NCBI GenBank assembly: GCA_022841905.1
Contig: JALHQO010000001.1
Location: forward strand, 62,001 to 126,000
Reading direction: 5' to 3'
Origin: Hyphomonadaceae bacterium
Lineage (GTDB): Bacteria > Pseudomonadota > Alphaproteobacteria > Caulobacterales > Aquidulcibacteraceae
DNA length: 64,000 nucleotides
The notes under the pieces are model-generated. The model was not told the DNA's origin, made no database searches, and saw only the letters and a list, made by a program, of their open reading frames with translations. Positions 54,320-63,949 of the stretch are shown here, piece by piece (the first letter of the stretch is position 1; each line of letters begins with the position of its first letter). The position numbers and the translations under genes were made by a program.

Positions 54320-55264
54320 ATGACGCCGGTAATTATTTTCGCCGTGATGGCGCTCGTGTTGGCGTTCAGCGCCATCAAGATCGTGCCCCAGGGCCGTCAA
54401 TATACAGCTGAGCGTTTCGGCCGCTACACGCGCACGCTGAAGCCCGGCATCTCGTTCTTGATGCCGTTCGTCGATCGCATTGGCCGGCGCTTGTCGATGA
54501 TGGAAACCGTGCTCGACGTGCCGCGTCAGGACGTCATCACCAAGGATAACGCCGTCGTCTCGGTGGACGCTGTCGTCTTCATTCAAATCATTGATGCGTC
54601 GAAGGCTGCCTACGAGGTCGAAAACCTCCGTCTCGCCATCCAAAATCTCTGCATGACCAACATCCGCACTGTCGTCGGCGCGATGGATCTCGACGAAGTG
54701 CTCTCGCAGCGCGACAGCATCAATGCGCGCCTGCTGGGCGTGGTCGACGCCGCCACCGAAGCGTGGGGCACGAAGGTCATGCGCATCGAGATCAAGGATC
54801 TCTCGCCGCCGGCCGACATCACCCAGTCGATGGCCCGCCAGATGAAAGCCGAGCGCGAACGCCGCGCGCAAATCCTCGAAGCCGAGGGCGATAAGGCCGC
54901 CGCCGTTCTCCGCGCGGAGGGCGCCAAGCAGTCGGCGATCCTGCAAGCCGAAGGCCGTCGCGAAGCCGCCTTCCGCGACGCCGAAGCGCGCGAGCGCGAG
55001 GCTGAAGCTGAAGCAAAAGCCACCGAAATGGTGTCGCAAGCCATCTCCAAGGGCGACGTCAACGCCATCCGCTATTTCCTCGGCCTGAAATACGTCGAAG
55101 CCTTCGGCCAATTGGCGACATCGCCGCAGCAGCGCACCGTGATCATCCCGTCCGACCTTTCCGGTCTGGCTGGCTTGGTCGAGGGCCTGCGCGCGCTCAA
55201 TGCGCAAGGCGAGGGTCCGTTCGGCGCCGCACCGCGCACCGCCGTGCCGCCGACGCGTCCGTAA
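54320..55264 (+). CDS. SPFH/Band 7 (stomatin-like) membrane protein
   Basis: A 314-residue protein with one N-terminal helix (about 4-22), a Band 7 domain with [26 protein letters not shown] and [24 protein letters not shown], then a coiled-coil ([20 protein letters not shown]). It resembles QmcA and bacterial stomatins, which organise membrane microdomains. It is followed by an NfeD gene, the usual partner of such proteins. ATG has GGAGG nearby. Confidence 0.92.
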   Translation: MTPVIIFAVMALVLAFSAIKIVPQGRQYTAERFGRYTRTLKPGISFLMPFVDRIGRRLSMMETVLDVPRQDVITKDNAVVSVDAVVFIQIIDASKAAYEVENLRLAIQNLCMTNIRTVVGAMDLDEVLSQRDSINARLLGVVDAATEAWGTKVMRIEIKDLSPPADITQSMARQMKAERERRAQILEAEGDKAAAVLRAEGAKQSAILQAEGRREAAFRDAEAREREAEAEAKATEMVSQAISKGDVNAIRYFLGLKYVEAFGQLATSPQQRTVIIPSDLSGLAGLVEGLRALNAQGEGPFGAAPRTAVPPTRP

Positions 55265-55303
55265 GTACTCGCGCGCCGCCCCAAGCGTCGCTACATTGGA
55301 ACC

Positions 55304-55756
55304 ATGGACACGCTGATCTCTCTGCTGAACCAGGTCGGGCCGCAGCATTGGCTCGTGCTCGGCCTCATCCTGCTGATCGCGGAAATGGCGAGCGGCACGA
55401 CCTATTTGCTTTGGCCCGCCGTCGCGGCCTTCGCGACCGCGCTGCTGGCCTGGCTCGCGCCGACCGGCTGGGCGGTCGAGCTCATCGTGTTCGCGCTGCT
55501 CATCATCGTGCTCACCTATTTCGGCCACCCGATCGTCAGACGCTGGCGCAACGAAGGCGCTGCGAGCGGGCTGAACGAGCGCTCCACCACTTTGATCGGC
55601 GTGCGTGGCGTCGTGCAAAACTTCGCCAATGGCGTCGGCTCCGTGAAGGTGCAAGACACCGTTTGGCGCGCGACGAGCGATGAAGCGCTGGACGCAGGGC
55701 AGGCGGTCGAAGTCGCCGCCGTCGATGGCGTCACGCTGAAAGTGAAGCGCGTCTAG
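55304..55756 (+). CDS. NfeD-family membrane protein (short form)
   Basis: A 150-residue NfeD with two or more membrane helices followed by an OB-fold domain (ERSTTLIGVRGVVQNFANGVGSVKVQDTVWRA). This is the short form, lacking the protease domain of long NfeD. It works with the SPFH protein of the preceding gene. ATG at 55304. Its stop overlaps the convergent MarR gene stop as CTAG. Confidence 0.9.
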   Translation: MDTLISLLNQVGPQHWLVLGLILLIAEMASGTTYLLWPAVAAFATALLAWLAPTGWAVELIVFALLIIVLTYFGHPIVRRWRNEGAASGLNERSTTLIGVRGVVQNFANGVGSVKVQDTVWRATSDEALDAGQAVEVAAVDGVTLKVKRV

Positions 55757-56205
55757 TCGCGACCCGCATCCATCACTTCGCGTAGGCGCGTCAAAAAGGG
55801 CAGCGCTGCCGCAAATTCTTCCGCTGGAATGACTTGCAGCATTCGGCTCATCCCCGGATTCACCCGGGCGATCGCAGCTTCGCGCGCACGCACGCCGGCT
55901 TTGGTGATGCGCACCACTTTCGCGCGCGCATCGGCGGGGTCGTCCGTGATCGTGACGAAGCCCAGCGCTTCCAGTTGTTGCAGCGTGTATGTCATCGCGC
56001 CTTTGGTGACTTGAAACGCGCGCGCGAGCTTGGTCGGGCTCTCGCCCTCGACGCCCAGCCGCGCAAAATGGTTGAGCACGCCGAAGCTGGCGATCGAGAG
56101 GGTTTCCGGCAGCGCTTGGCGCAACGCATTGTCAGCCAATTGCCCGATAATGGCGATTTCGGACATCGTCTGAAACGCCATGCGCAGCTTTTGATCGGCC
56201 TTCAT
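55753..56205 (-). CDS. MarR-family transcriptional regulator
   Basis: A 150-residue MarR regulator with a winged helix: SPTKLARAFQVTKGAMTYTLQQLEALGFVTITDDPADARAKVVRIT. It is coupled to the upstream nitroreductase gene by ATGA, so it is likely autoregulated from the promoter at 57345-57387. Two tandem dyads there are good candidates for its operator. The inducer is likely a nitro- or quinone-type compound. The frame upstream of ATG 56205 runs in the nitroreductase gene. Confidence 0.85.
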   Translation of the reverse strand: MKADQKLRMAFQTMSEIAIIGQLADNALRQALPETLSIASFGVLNHFARLGVEGESPTKLARAFQVTKGAMTYTLQQLEALGFVTITDDPADARAKVVRITKAGVRAREAAIARVNPGMSRMLQVIPAEEFAAALPFLTRLREVMDAGRD

Positions 56206-57329
56206 GCGCGCAAGACCGCATCCGCATCGCGCCGTGCGGAAGGAGCGGACGCTTCGGCGTAGCCCACGCGCACCAGCATCTGCACGACTTGATCCTGCGC
56301 CTCCAGCACGCGCTTTGCTTCCGCGTAGAGATCGGCCATCTCTTCGTATTCCTGCAGCGCTTGGCTCCACGGATGCATCGCGATCCCGAACGCGGTCGCC
56401 GCCAGATTGAGCCGCGCATAGGCCATGCCCGCTTGCAGCCGCGTCTCAGGCCGATCATCCGGCGTCGCCAGCCACATGAAGCCGGTTGCGCTTTCCGCCT
56501 TCGCGCGCCAATCGCGCGCCGCTGTTTCGCTGGCCATCGAATTGGGGTTGATCAGATCGTCCTCGCCGAAAAATCCCAACGCCTTCAGCGGGCCAATCAT
56601 TGGGCCTTCGATCGCCAAGCCGTCGCGATGTTCGGCGACTTGTTCGCGCCCGAAGCGGAGCCAGCGATAAGTTTCGCGCTGCGCGCCCTCGGTTTGCATC
56701 TCGCGCTCGAACGCGCGCCACACCAAATCGCGCAGCGCCGCTACACGCGTGGGCTCGACCGTCCATTGCGCCGCGCCGAGGAAGCCCGCGACTTGCGCCG
56801 TAGCGCGCAAGAGCAGCGTATCGTTCGGGATGCGCTCGAGATCGTAGACATTGCGGTTGGTCCGCCGCGCCGTGATGTACGCGAATAGCGGGTCCGCCGC
56901 AGCGTTCACGACCGGCGAGAACGCAACATGCGCGATCGGCCGTGCATCGAGGCGCGGCGAGGGCGCGCCTTCGGGGAACAGGGTGATCTCCGCAAACTGG
57001 CCGAGATGCGAGGCCGCGATGCGATAGAGCTCGAGGAAGCCGCCCAAGCCCAAAGTGATCTGGCGATCGATCGGATCGGTGAAGGGCAAGCGCCGTTCGA
57101 GATCGCAATAGAGCGTCATGCCGAGCGCGTCGTCGAACTCGACCAGCCAGGGCTGCGTGTTGTGAGGGCTTGGCGCGAGGATCGCATGCGCCAACGCAAA
57201 GCGCCGCGGATCGGCGATGCCCGCGCCAGGATCGCGCCAAGCAGCGGCGGGGTCCGGGCCGTTCGAACCGCAGGAAGCCGCGAACGACGCAGCGCCTAGA
57301 AGCGCCAACGCATGACGGCGGTTCAACAT
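56202..57329 (-). CDS. Acg/nitroreductase-family FMN oxidoreductase, exported
   Basis: A 375-residue nitroreductase-superfamily protein with the FMN-binding APSPHNTQPW block and a second ARRTNRNVYD motif, as in Acg proteins. A twin-Arg-type leader (MLNRRHALALLGAASFAASC) ends in a lipobox Cys, suggesting an exported lipoprotein, uncommon for this family. The ATG at 57329 has GGAG 8 bases upstream; the TTG at 57350 is not favoured. It is the first gene of the MarR unit, with operator-like dyads just upstream. Confidence 0.8.
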   Translation of the reverse strand: MLNRRHALALLGAASFAASCGSNGPDPAAAWRDPGAGIADPRRFALAHAILAPSPHNTQPWLVEFDDALGMTLYCDLERRLPFTDPIDRQITLGLGGFLELYRIAASHLGQFAEITLFPEGAPSPRLDARPIAHVAFSPVVNAAADPLFAYITARRTNRNVYDLERIPNDTLLLRATAQVAGFLGAAQWTVEPTRVAALRDLVWRAFEREMQTEGAQRETYRWLRFGREQVAEHRDGLAIEGPMIGPLKALGFFGEDDLINPNSMASETAARDWRAKAESATGFMWLATPDDRPETRLQAGMAYARLNLAATAFGIAMHPWSQALQEYEEMADLYAEAKRVLEAQDQVVQMLVRVGYAEASAPSARRDADAVLRA

Positions 57330-57344
57330 GGCATGAGCTCCATA

Positions 57345-57387
57345 GTTCAAGATTAAACTATATTGTTCAAGTTTGAACCAATGTCAA
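57345..57387 (-). promoter_or_regulatory. Promoter and tandem MarR-type operators
   Basis: Two dyads lie 20 bp apart: GTTCAAGTTTGAAC (57365-57378, perfect 6+6) and GTTCAAGATTAAAC (57345-57358). On the minus strand a TTGACA (-35-like, 57382-57387) precedes them, with AATATA 17 bases on or TATAGT 19 bases on. The first dyad lies in the -35/-10 spacer and the second just after the -10. Binding would block the polymerase, fitting autorepression by the MarR protein. Confidence 0.72.
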
Positions 57388-57390
57388 TAT

Positions 57391-57448
57391 GGACCGCCGG
57401 CGTCCCGCCGGCATGCGCGGGCGCTGGCCGGCGGGACGCCGGCGGTCC
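57391..57448. repeat. REPIN-like double hairpin, copy 2
   Basis: Two perfect 22-bp inverted arms (57391-57412 and 57427-57448) flank a 14-nt loop. Each arm is a small hairpin: GCCGGCG-TCC-CGCCGGC. It has the same border ATGGACCGC and inner GCATGCG as the element at 4767, but the hairpin stems differ with compensating bases. It lies between the nitroreductase promoter and the rnhA stop. Confidence 0.8.
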
Positions 57449-57454
57449 ACAAGA

Positions 57455-57892
57455 TCACCGCACCGTATCGATCGCCGCGCGCGCCAGTTCATCGGCGCGG
57501 TTATTCATTTCGTTATCGCTGTGACCCTTGACCCATTTCCAGGTCACCTCGTGGCGTGCATTGGCTTCATCGAGCAGCCGCCACAAATCCTCGTTCTTCA
57601 CCGGCTTTTTGTCAGCGGTTTTCCAGCCGTTCTTTTTCCAGCCGTGAATCCATTTGGTGACGCCGTCCATCACGTATTTGGAATCGGTATGCAGCCGCAC
57701 TTTCGACGGCCGCTTCAACGCATTGAGCGCCTCAATCGCCGCCATCAGCTCCATGCGATTATTGGTGGTCGCGGCCTCGGCGCCGGAGAGCTCTTTCTCC
57801 GTGCCGGCAAAATGCAGGATCGCCCCCCAACCCCCAGGCCCCGGATTGCCGCTGCACGCGCCATCCGTCCAAATGTCGACCGTGTTGCTCAT
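57455..57892 (-). CDS. rnhA: Ribonuclease HI
   Basis: A 145-residue RNase HI degrading RNA in RNA-DNA hybrids. The acidic catalytic residues are seen in [35 protein letters not shown] and [18 protein letters not shown] at 57892 overlaps the stop of the membrane protein gene upstream (ATGA). Last of the ispH-kinase-membrane protein-rnhA unit. Confidence 0.97.
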   Translation of the reverse strand: MSNTVDIWTDGACSGNPGPGGWGAILHFAGTEKELSGAEAATTNNRMELMAAIEALNALKRPSKVRLHTDSKYVMDGVTKWIHGWKKNGWKTADKKPVKNEDLWRLLDEANARHEVTWKWVKGHSDNEMNNRADELARAAIDTVR

Positions 57893-58320
57893 GGCGTCGA
57901 TGTAGGGGGATTCGCGGGATCGCGATCGGGTCGGCGGATGAGCCAGATGTAAGCGAAGCTCGTCAGCGCGGCGCCTCCCAATGCGCCGCCAGATGCGAGA
58001 ACGCGCAAAGCAAAGGCCATCGGATGCGTCGTATTTAGAAGAACCCAACTCATGATCAGCAGCGAGCCGAGAAGCCCGACGCCCACGCCAGCCAAAATCA
58101 ACTGCAGTGATCTTTTAGCGCCGAATCTGTGTGTAGCGAGCAACGCACAAAGCGGCGCGATCGTCGCTGCTGGCAGTAGCATGGCCGCCGCGTTGGTCCA
58201 TGCCCATCCTTGGGCTGGGTCGCCCAGCGCGAAGTCGATGACATCCAGCAGGAGGCCGGTGCCGATTGGCCACGTCGCCAAAGCTGACAAGCGAACAAGC
58301 AGTGACGTGTCGATCCTCAT
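57889..58320 (-). CDS. Hypothetical four-helix membrane protein
   Basis: A 143-residue protein with four hydrophobic helices (about 6-28, 40-62, 72-95, 102-127) and a basic cytoplasmic end ([13 protein letters not shown]). No family is recognised. Both ends overlap neighbours by ATGA, so it must be co-translated with the kinase upstream and rnhA downstream. Role unknown. Confidence 0.7.
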   Translation of the reverse strand: MRIDTSLLVRLSALATWPIGTGLLLDVIDFALGDPAQGWAWTNAAAMLLPAATIAPLCALLATHRFGAKRSLQLILAGVGVGLLGSLLIMSWVLLNTTHPMAFALRVLASGGALGGAALTSFAYIWLIRRPDRDPANPPTSTP

Positions 58321-59174
58321 GTGGGCTCCACGCTCACAGAATTACGCCCCTCATCCAACTCCACCACTACATCAGCCATCACGCCGCCCGCCATCATGCT
58401 GCGCGTGATGCGTTCGTAGAACATCAGGAACCGATCCAGCTTCGCGTCTTCATCCGCCGTCAGCGCGCGGCCGAGCAAGTGTTCTTCCTGCTGCGCGCGC
58501 CACGCGCGTACGATCTCCCAGTTCGGCGGCTTCAGGTACACGATCGCATCGAACGTGCCGAAGAAGGGCGCATAGATTTTGCGCAACTGCGTCTCTGTTT
58601 CTTTGAGCCAGATGCCGTCTTCGTCTTCGCGCTCGACATCGTTGAGCGGTTCGGCGGCGAGCGCTGTCGGCTTTGCGCCCATGCACCACCCGTCGATGAG
58701 TATCGCTTCCGCCCGTCCCTCGAACAGCGGCCATGTGTCTTCCGGCGCGCGGTCGTCCGACGCTTTATCGAAGCGCGGCAGCTTGGTCGCCTCGCCGCGC
58801 ATCAGCCGCGCGATCACATCTTTTGCCAAGCTCAGATCGTGTGTGCCCGGCGGGCCGCGCGTGAGCAGCAGACGCTCGATCTCTGGGCGAGGCTTGTGAT
58901 CGACTTGGAAATTGCCGTCCATATCGCGATAGGGATCGAAGGAGCTCACATTATCCGCCCGCCAAACCCGCTCGGCCTTAGTGAGATACACATCGTCGAG
59001 CGAAAAATGCGCAAAGCGCGGCCGGTTCGACATCTCCAGCAACTGACACGCCGTTGTCTTGCCCGACCCTTGCGCGCCCGCGACGCCGACCAGCACTGGG
59101 CGATCCGGGTGCAGCGCGCGTTGGCGTTGGATGACGTCGTAAATGATCGTGGGGACGGTGGTGACGTCGCTCAC
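58317..59174 (-). CDS. P-loop kinase, glycerate-3-kinase-like
   Basis: A 285-residue kinase with Walker [15 protein letters not shown], the FSLDDVYLT block and [15 protein letters not shown], followed by [17 protein letters not shown]. This sequence of blocks is that of GLYK, which phosphorylates D-glycerate, and of uncharacterised YggC-type kinases. GTG at 59174 overlaps the ispH stop (GTGA). The link to ispH is operon packing, not a known pathway. Confidence 0.82.
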   Translation of the reverse strand: MSDVTTVPTIIYDVIQRQRALHPDRPVLVGVAGAQGSGKTTACQLLEMSNRPRFAHFSLDDVYLTKAERVWRADNVSSFDPYRDMDGNFQVDHKPRPEIERLLLTRGPPGTHDLSLAKDVIARLMRGEATKLPRFDKASDDRAPEDTWPLFEGRAEAILIDGWCMGAKPTALAAEPLNDVEREDEDGIWLKETETQLRKIYAPFFGTFDAIVYLKPPNWEIVRAWRAQQEEHLLGRALTADEDAKLDRFLMFYERITRSMMAGGVMADVVVELDEGRNSVSVEPT

Positions 59175-60124
59175 CCCGCCAACACCCGCGGCAGTTTGAA
59201 GATCACGTCTTCATTGGTCACGCGAACTTCTTCGACGTGCGCCTTGAACCGCGCGGCGATCGCCGCGATCAGGTCTTCCACCAAATCCTCCGGCGCGCTG
59301 GCGCCCGCCGTCACCCCAACCACGCGCGCGCCGGCAAACCAGGCCCAGTCCACATCCTCAGCCGAAGCGACCAGCCGCGCATCGCGCGCGCCGGCGCGCG
59401 TCGCCACCTCCACCAGCCGCACCGAGTTCGAGCTCTTCGGCGAGCCGATCACCAAAACCAAATCCGCATCGCGCGCCATCGCCTTCACTGCGTCCTGGCG
59501 GTTGGTGGTGGCGTAGCAAATGTCTTCCTTGTGCGGCGCGGCGATGCCGGGGAAACGCCGCTGCAGCACGCCGACCATCTCGGCGGTGTCGTCCACCGAA
59601 AGTGTCGTCTGCGTCACGAAAGAGAGCTTGGCTGGATCGCGCGGTTGAAACACTTCCGCGTCGGCGACCGTTTCCAGAAGCGTGATTGCGCCGGGCGGCA
59701 GTTGCCCCATCGTGCCGATCACTTCGGGGTGGCCAGCATGGCCGATCAGCACGATCTCGTGGCCCGCCGCGAAATGGCGCTCGGCCTCGACGTGCACTTT
59801 CGACACGAGCGGGCAGGTGGCGTCGACGAAGATCATCTCACGCGCCCGCGCCTCCGCCGGCACCGATTTCGGCACGCCGTGGGCGGAGAAGATCACCGGC
59901 CGGTCCTCCGGGCAGTCGTCCAATTCCTCGACGAACACCGCCCCCAGCCGCTCCAGCCGCTCGACCACATGGCGGTTGTGGACAATCTCGTGGCGGACAT
60001 AGACCGGCGCCCCCCACTTTTGAATCGCCTGCTCAACGATCTGGATGGCCCGGTCGACGCCGGCGCAGAATCCACGCGGGGCGGCTAACAGGATTGAAAT
60101 CTGGGGTTTTTCCGTGACGGTCAT
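59171..60124 (-). CDS. ispH: 4-hydroxy-3-methylbut-2-enyl diphosphate reductase
   Basis: IspH (LytB), 317 residues, is the last enzyme of the MEP isoprenoid pathway, giving IPP and DMAPP. The three Fe-S Cys are seen in [24 protein letters not shown] and [11 protein letters not shown]. Its product feeds ubiquinone and haem O side chains, made by ubiA and ctaB in this window. ATG at 60124; an in-frame TTG lies nine codons upstream. Head of a four-gene unit ending in rnhA. Confidence 0.96.
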   Translation of the reverse strand: MTVTEKPQISILLAAPRGFCAGVDRAIQIVEQAIQKWGAPVYVRHEIVHNRHVVERLERLGAVFVEELDDCPEDRPVIFSAHGVPKSVPAEARAREMIFVDATCPLVSKVHVEAERHFAAGHEIVLIGHAGHPEVIGTMGQLPPGAITLLETVADAEVFQPRDPAKLSFVTQTTLSVDDTAEMVGVLQRRFPGIAAPHKEDICYATTNRQDAVKAMARDADLVLVIGSPKSSNSVRLVEVATRAGARDARLVASAEDVDWAWFAGARVVGVTAGASAPEDLVEDLIAAIAARFKAHVEEVRVTNEDVIFKLPRVLAG

Positions 60125-60274
60125 CGGTTCTTTGGCGAACTTTTCGGGCAAGGCGCCTGGGCCCGTTGCGGGCAGGGCGGGGCAAAGCTATCACGGCCCG
60201 TCGCCATTTGCTTTCGGGGCGGGGTGAGACATGCAGCCGCCGCTGTATGGCCCGGGGGCTGAAGAGGATTCTCT

Positions 60275-60940
60275 ATGAAACTGCGCGCCGCTGCTTTTGT
60301 CCTGATGTTCGGCGCGCTCGCGCTCAATGCCTGCTCCGGCTCCCGCGAGGCCGTGGTTGAGTTGCCAGGCGGCGTGATGCCGGAGGAGACGCAAGAAACC
60401 CCGCCGAACGCCTTTGAGCGCATGTTCGGCATGGACGATCGCCGCAACGTCGGGCCATGCCCGCTCATGGGCGTGCTGTACGACAATTCCCGCGTCGTCG
60501 ATTTCGCCGCCCCCGGCAACGAGCGCTACGCCAATATTGAGTACACCGGCGAGATGCAGGGCGTGCGGGGTCTCTGCCGCTACATCGAAGACGATCCGAT
60601 CACCATGTCGATCGAAATTCAGATGGCCTTCGGCCGAGGCCCAGCTGCGACCTCGGATCGTCAGACCTATCGCTATTGGGTCGCCGTCGCGCGCCGTGGC
60701 ATTGCGCCGATCGAAAAGGCCTATTTCGAAGTCGACGTGCGTTGGGACCGCGGCGAAGCCGTCGTGACCCGCACCGAAGAAATCGACCGCATCGTCATCC
60801 CGCGCGCCAACCCGGATACGTCGGGCGAGAATTTCGAAGTTCTCGTCGGCTTCGAACTGACGCCCGAGCAACTCCAGTTCAACCGCGACGGCCGCCGCTT
60901 CCGCATCGACGCCGGCTCGCGCCCCGCGCCGGGGCAGTGA
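60275..60940 (+). CDS. Hypothetical lipoprotein
   Basis: A 221-residue lipoprotein whose leader MKLRAAAFVLMFGALALNAC ends in a lipobox Cys20. The mature part has a beta-rich region (RRNVGPCPLMGVLYDNSRVVDF, EYTGEMQGVRGLCRYIEDD) with a conserved-looking Cys pair. No family recognised with certainty. ATG at 60275 has AGAGGA upstream. The gene sits 69 bp before argS, divergent from ispH by 150 bp. Probably envelope-associated. Confidence 0.7.
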   Translation: MKLRAAAFVLMFGALALNACSGSREAVVELPGGVMPEETQETPPNAFERMFGMDDRRNVGPCPLMGVLYDNSRVVDFAAPGNERYANIEYTGEMQGVRGLCRYIEDDPITMSIEIQMAFGRGPAATSDRQTYRYWVAVARRGIAPIEKAYFEVDVRWDRGEAVVTRTEEIDRIVIPRANPDTSGENFEVLVGFELTPEQLQFNRDGRRFRIDAGSRPAPGQ

Positions 60941-60947
60941 TTGGGTG

Positions 60948-61009
60948 AGGCAGTAGGCGGTTCTTCTGTTTCTTGAATTCCTACTGCCTACTGCCTACTG
61001 CCTATTGCC
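60948..61009 (+). repeat. 7-bp tandem repeat and hairpin at the argS start
   Basis: Four tandem 7-mers, CTACTGC three times then CTATTGC (60981-61008), end one base before the argS ATG (61010). A 10-bp inverted partner AGGCAGTAGG (60948-60957) can pair with CCTACTGCCT (60980-60989) around a 22-nt loop. No Shine-Dalgarno is visible; the repeat takes its place. It may control argS translation. Confidence 0.75.
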
Positions 61010-62800
61010 ATGAAAGACCTCGCGCACGCGCTCACTGCGGCTAACGCTGCCGTGTTCTCTTCCCTTGGCCTTGACGCCAAGCACGCGGAAGTGCGCCGCT
61101 CCGATCGCCCGGACCTCGGCGAATTCCAGTGCAATGGCGCGCTCGCGGCTGCCAAGTCGGCCGGCAAGAAGCCGCCTGAGATCGCGCAATCCGTCGCCGG
61201 CGCCTGGAACGCCACCGAACTCGCTTCAACTCCAACCATCGCTGGCCCGGGCTTCCTCAATTTCAAAGTCACGCCGCAAGCGCTCGCGAACCGTGCGCAA
61301 GTCATCGCCGACGACGCCCGCGCCGGCGCCAGCGTCGTCGAGCATCCGCGCCGCGTCGTTGTCGATTATGGCGGGCCGAACGTCGCCAAGGGCATGCATG
61401 TCGGGCACCTGCGCGCCTCGATCATCGGCGAAAGCGTCAGGCGCATCTATCGCTTCCGCGGCGATCAGGTCTGGGGCGACGCGCACTTCGGCGATTGGGG
61501 CTTCCAGATGGGCCTTGTCATCACCGCGCTCGAAGATGAACTTGGCGGCTTTGATGATCGCGCCAAGCTTGATGCGCGCCTGCAGTCGCTGACGCTCGAA
61601 CAACTCGAAGCGATCTATCCGGCCTACGCCGCGAAGGTGAAAGGCGGCGATATCGAAACGCGCGATCGCGCCCGCAAAGCAACGGCCGCGCTGCAAGGCG
61701 GCAGCGCGCTGCACCGTGAAATCTGGAAAGCCATGCGCGACGTCTCGATGGCGGCGCAAAAGCGCGACTTCGCCTCGCTCGGCGTCGATTTCGATCTTTG
61801 GCTGGGCGAGAGCGATGCTGATCCTTTGATACCTGACATGGTCAAGGATCTCGACGCCAAGGGTTTGCTCGAAGAGGATCAGGGCGCGCGCATCGTGCGC
61901 GTTGCGGGCCCTGGCGAGACGAAGAAGAAAAAACTCGAAGACGGTACGGTGGTCGAGGTCGAAAGCCCCGATCCGCTGCTGGTGGTGTCGTCAGAAGGCT
62001 CGGCCATGTATGGCACCACCGATCTCGCCACGATCGTCCAGCGCGTGCGCGATCAGAAGCCGGACCTGATTCTCTACGTCGTCGACCAGCGCCAGGCCGA
62101 TCACTTCGAACAGGTTTACCGCGCCGCCGCCAAGGCCGGCTACATTGCGCGCGAGCAGTTGGAGCATGTCGGCTTCGGCACCATGAACGGGTCAGATGGC
62201 AAGCCGTTCAAAACCCGCGCCGGCGGCGTGCTGAAGCTCAATGACCTCATCGGCCAAGCCGAAGAGAAAGCGCGCGAGCGGCTGAAGGAAAACGAGATTG
62301 ACGCCGATTTCTCGAAGGAAGAGTTCGAGGACGTCGCGCACAAGGTCGCCATCGCCGCGATCAAGTTCGCCGATCTCTCAAACTTCCGCGGCACCAGCTA
62401 CATTTTCGATCTCGACCGCTTCATGAGCTTCGAAGGCAAGACCGGCCCGTATCTGCTCTACCAAGCCGTCCGCATCAAAAGCATTCTGCGCAAAGCGGAA
62501 GAGCAAGGCGTGGCGCCTGGGCCGATCACAGTCGAGCACGAGGCCGAACGGGCGCTGACGCTGGCGCTCGACGCCTTCGACGGCGCGCTCACCGCCGCTT
62601 ACGACAAAAAGGCGCCGCACTTTTTGGCCGAGCACGCCCATACGCTGGCGCAAGCCTTCTCCGGCTTCTTCGCCAACTGCCCGATCCTGCCGTCAGAGGG
62701 CGCGGTCCGTGCTTCGCGCTTGGCGCTAGCGGGTGCAGCGCTGAAGCAGCTCACGCTGACGCTTGATCTGCTCGGCATCGACGTGCCGGAGCGCATGTAA
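61010..62800 (+). CDS. argS: Arginyl-tRNA synthetase
   Basis: ArgRS, 596 residues, class I. It has the HIGH-like HVGH (about residue 129) in [10 protein letters not shown], a degenerate KMSKS-equivalent in [17 protein letters not shown] (usual in ArgRS), and a C-terminal anticodon-binding helical domain. ATG at 61010, immediately after a tandem repeat and without a normal ribosome binding site. Ends 2 bp from the convergent UPF0114 gene. Confidence 0.97.
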   Translation: MKDLAHALTAANAAVFSSLGLDAKHAEVRRSDRPDLGEFQCNGALAAAKSAGKKPPEIAQSVAGAWNATELASTPTIAGPGFLNFKVTPQALANRAQVIADDARAGASVVEHPRRVVVDYGGPNVAKGMHVGHLRASIIGESVRRIYRFRGDQVWGDAHFGDWGFQMGLVITALEDELGGFDDRAKLDARLQSLTLEQLEAIYPAYAAKVKGGDIETRDRARKATAALQGGSALHREIWKAMRDVSMAAQKRDFASLGVDFDLWLGESDADPLIPDMVKDLDAKGLLEEDQGARIVRVAGPGETKKKKLEDGTVVEVESPDPLLVVSSEGSAMYGTTDLATIVQRVRDQKPDLILYVVDQRQADHFEQVYRAAAKAGYIAREQLEHVGFGTMNGSDGKPFKTRAGGVLKLNDLIGQAEEKARERLKENEIDADFSKEEFEDVAHKVAIAAIKFADLSNFRGTSYIFDLDRFMSFEGKTGPYLLYQAVRIKSILRKAEEQGVAPGPITVEHEAERALTLALDAFDGALTAAYDKKAPHFLAEHAHTLAQAFSGFFANCPILPSEGAVRASRLALAGAALKQLTLTLDLLGIDVPERM

Positions 62801-62802
62801 GC

Positions 62803-63357
62803 CTAGTGCTTGTCGTGCACCTTGTGTGCGAGCTCAACGATCCAATCCATCAGCGCAACCGCAACACCCGACACGATGAAGGTCATGTGGATGATGGTGT
62901 ACCAGAGTAGGTCGCGCTCTTCGTACTGATTGATGTTCATGAAAATCTTGAGCAGGTGAATGCCGCTGATCGCGACGATCGAGGCGATCAGTTTGATCTT
63001 CAGGCCGCTGAAATCGAGCGTGCCCATCCATTCTGGGCGATCGGGATCGTCCTTGGCGCCTTCCATCTTCGAGACGAAATTCTCGTAGCCCGAAAACAGA
63101 ATGATCAGCACCAGATTGCCGGCCAGCGAAAGATCGACGAGCGTCAGCACCAATAAGATGATGTCCGTCTCGTCCATCGTCAGCACCAGCGGCGCTTGCA
63201 GATAGAGTTCGCGGAAGAAGGTGATGATCAGAATCGCGAGCGCCGCGATCAGCCCGAGATAGACCGGCGCCATCAGCCAGCGGCTGGTGTAGATGATCCA
63301 CTCGATCGCCGCTTCCAGAAACGGCGTGCGGCGGCGGCGTTGGATGTCCTCGGTCAT
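62803..63357 (-). CDS. UPF0114/YqhA-family membrane protein
   Basis: A 184-residue protein with four membrane helices and the YqhA-type blocks EAAIEWIIYTSRWLMAPVY and DLSLAGNLVLIILFSGYENFVSK. Function unknown; it may be an ion channel-like or stress-related membrane protein. ATG at 63357; the frame further upstream lacks family similarity. Convergent with argS at 2 bp. Confidence 0.9.
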   Translation of the reverse strand: MTEDIQRRRRTPFLEAAIEWIIYTSRWLMAPVYLGLIAALAILIITFFRELYLQAPLVLTMDETDIILLVLTLVDLSLAGNLVLIILFSGYENFVSKMEGAKDDPDRPEWMGTLDFSGLKIKLIASIVAISGIHLLKIFMNINQYEERDLLWYTIIHMTFIVSGVAVALMDWIVELAHKVHDKH

Positions 63358-63485
63358 GCGGTCCCCTAAAAGGCGGCGCGAACCTAGAGGGGCGCACGCG
63401 CGCCGCCAAGCCGCCTCTCGCAAGGGGAGGCTTGATCGCTCAGCGGGCCGGGCGGATGATCCCTGAACTCGGGGAGGGCATTAAA

Positions 63486-63932
63486 ATGTACGAGCACGGA
63501 ATGATTGCGCCGGTCGTGGCGCTGGTGATCTGGACCATGATCATGCTGGTCTGGCTCTACGCCACACGCATCCCGGCGATGGCGAAGGCGAAGGTCGATC
63601 CAGAGAAGATCAAGGACGGCGGCGCGCCGTTCGACATGCTGCCGGTGGGCCCGCGCCGGGTGGCCTCAAATTACAACCATCTGCACGAGCAGCCGACGCT
63701 CTTCTACGCGATCTGCTTTGCGCTCCAGTTCATGGATCAGACGCAGCCCATCAATATCGGCCTTGCCTGGCTCTACGTCGTGCTGCGCATCCTCCATTCG
63801 CTGATCCAGGCGACGGTCAACATCATCATGATCCGTTGGCTGGTGTTCATGGCGGCGTCCCTCGTGCTGGCCGCGCTGGCCTTTCACGCCGCAATGGCCG
63901 TGGGCATGGTCGACATGAGCTTCCTGCACTAG
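63486..63932 (+). CDS. MAPEG-family membrane protein
   Basis: A 148-residue membrane protein with four helices and a MAPEG-like NYNHLHEQPTLFYAICFAL block before helix 2, plus VLRILHSLIQATVNIIMIR, as in microsomal glutathione-transferase relatives. ATG at 63486 has GGGGAGGG at a good distance; the frame from 63432 is not needed. The second such gene in the window (first at 25001). Role: handling of lipophilic substrates, inferred. Confidence 0.87.
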   Translation: MYEHGMIAPVVALVIWTMIMLVWLYATRIPAMAKAKVDPEKIKDGGAPFDMLPVGPRRVASNYNHLHEQPTLFYAICFALQFMDQTQPINIGLAWLYVVLRILHSLIQATVNIIMIRWLVFMAASLVLAALAFHAAMAVGMVDMSFLH

Positions 63933-63949
63933 CGCCGACGAACTAACCA

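Noticed and set aside
54266-55654. 462-codon minus-strand frame over the SPFH/NfeD genes
   Set aside because: Shadow of two genes with family motifs on the plus strand; low-complexity His/Asp/Arg composition.
58266-59516. 416-codon plus-strand frame over the kinase and ispH
   Set aside because: Kinase P-loop and IspH Fe-S motifs are read on the minus strand. The plus frame is Arg/His-rich without motifs.
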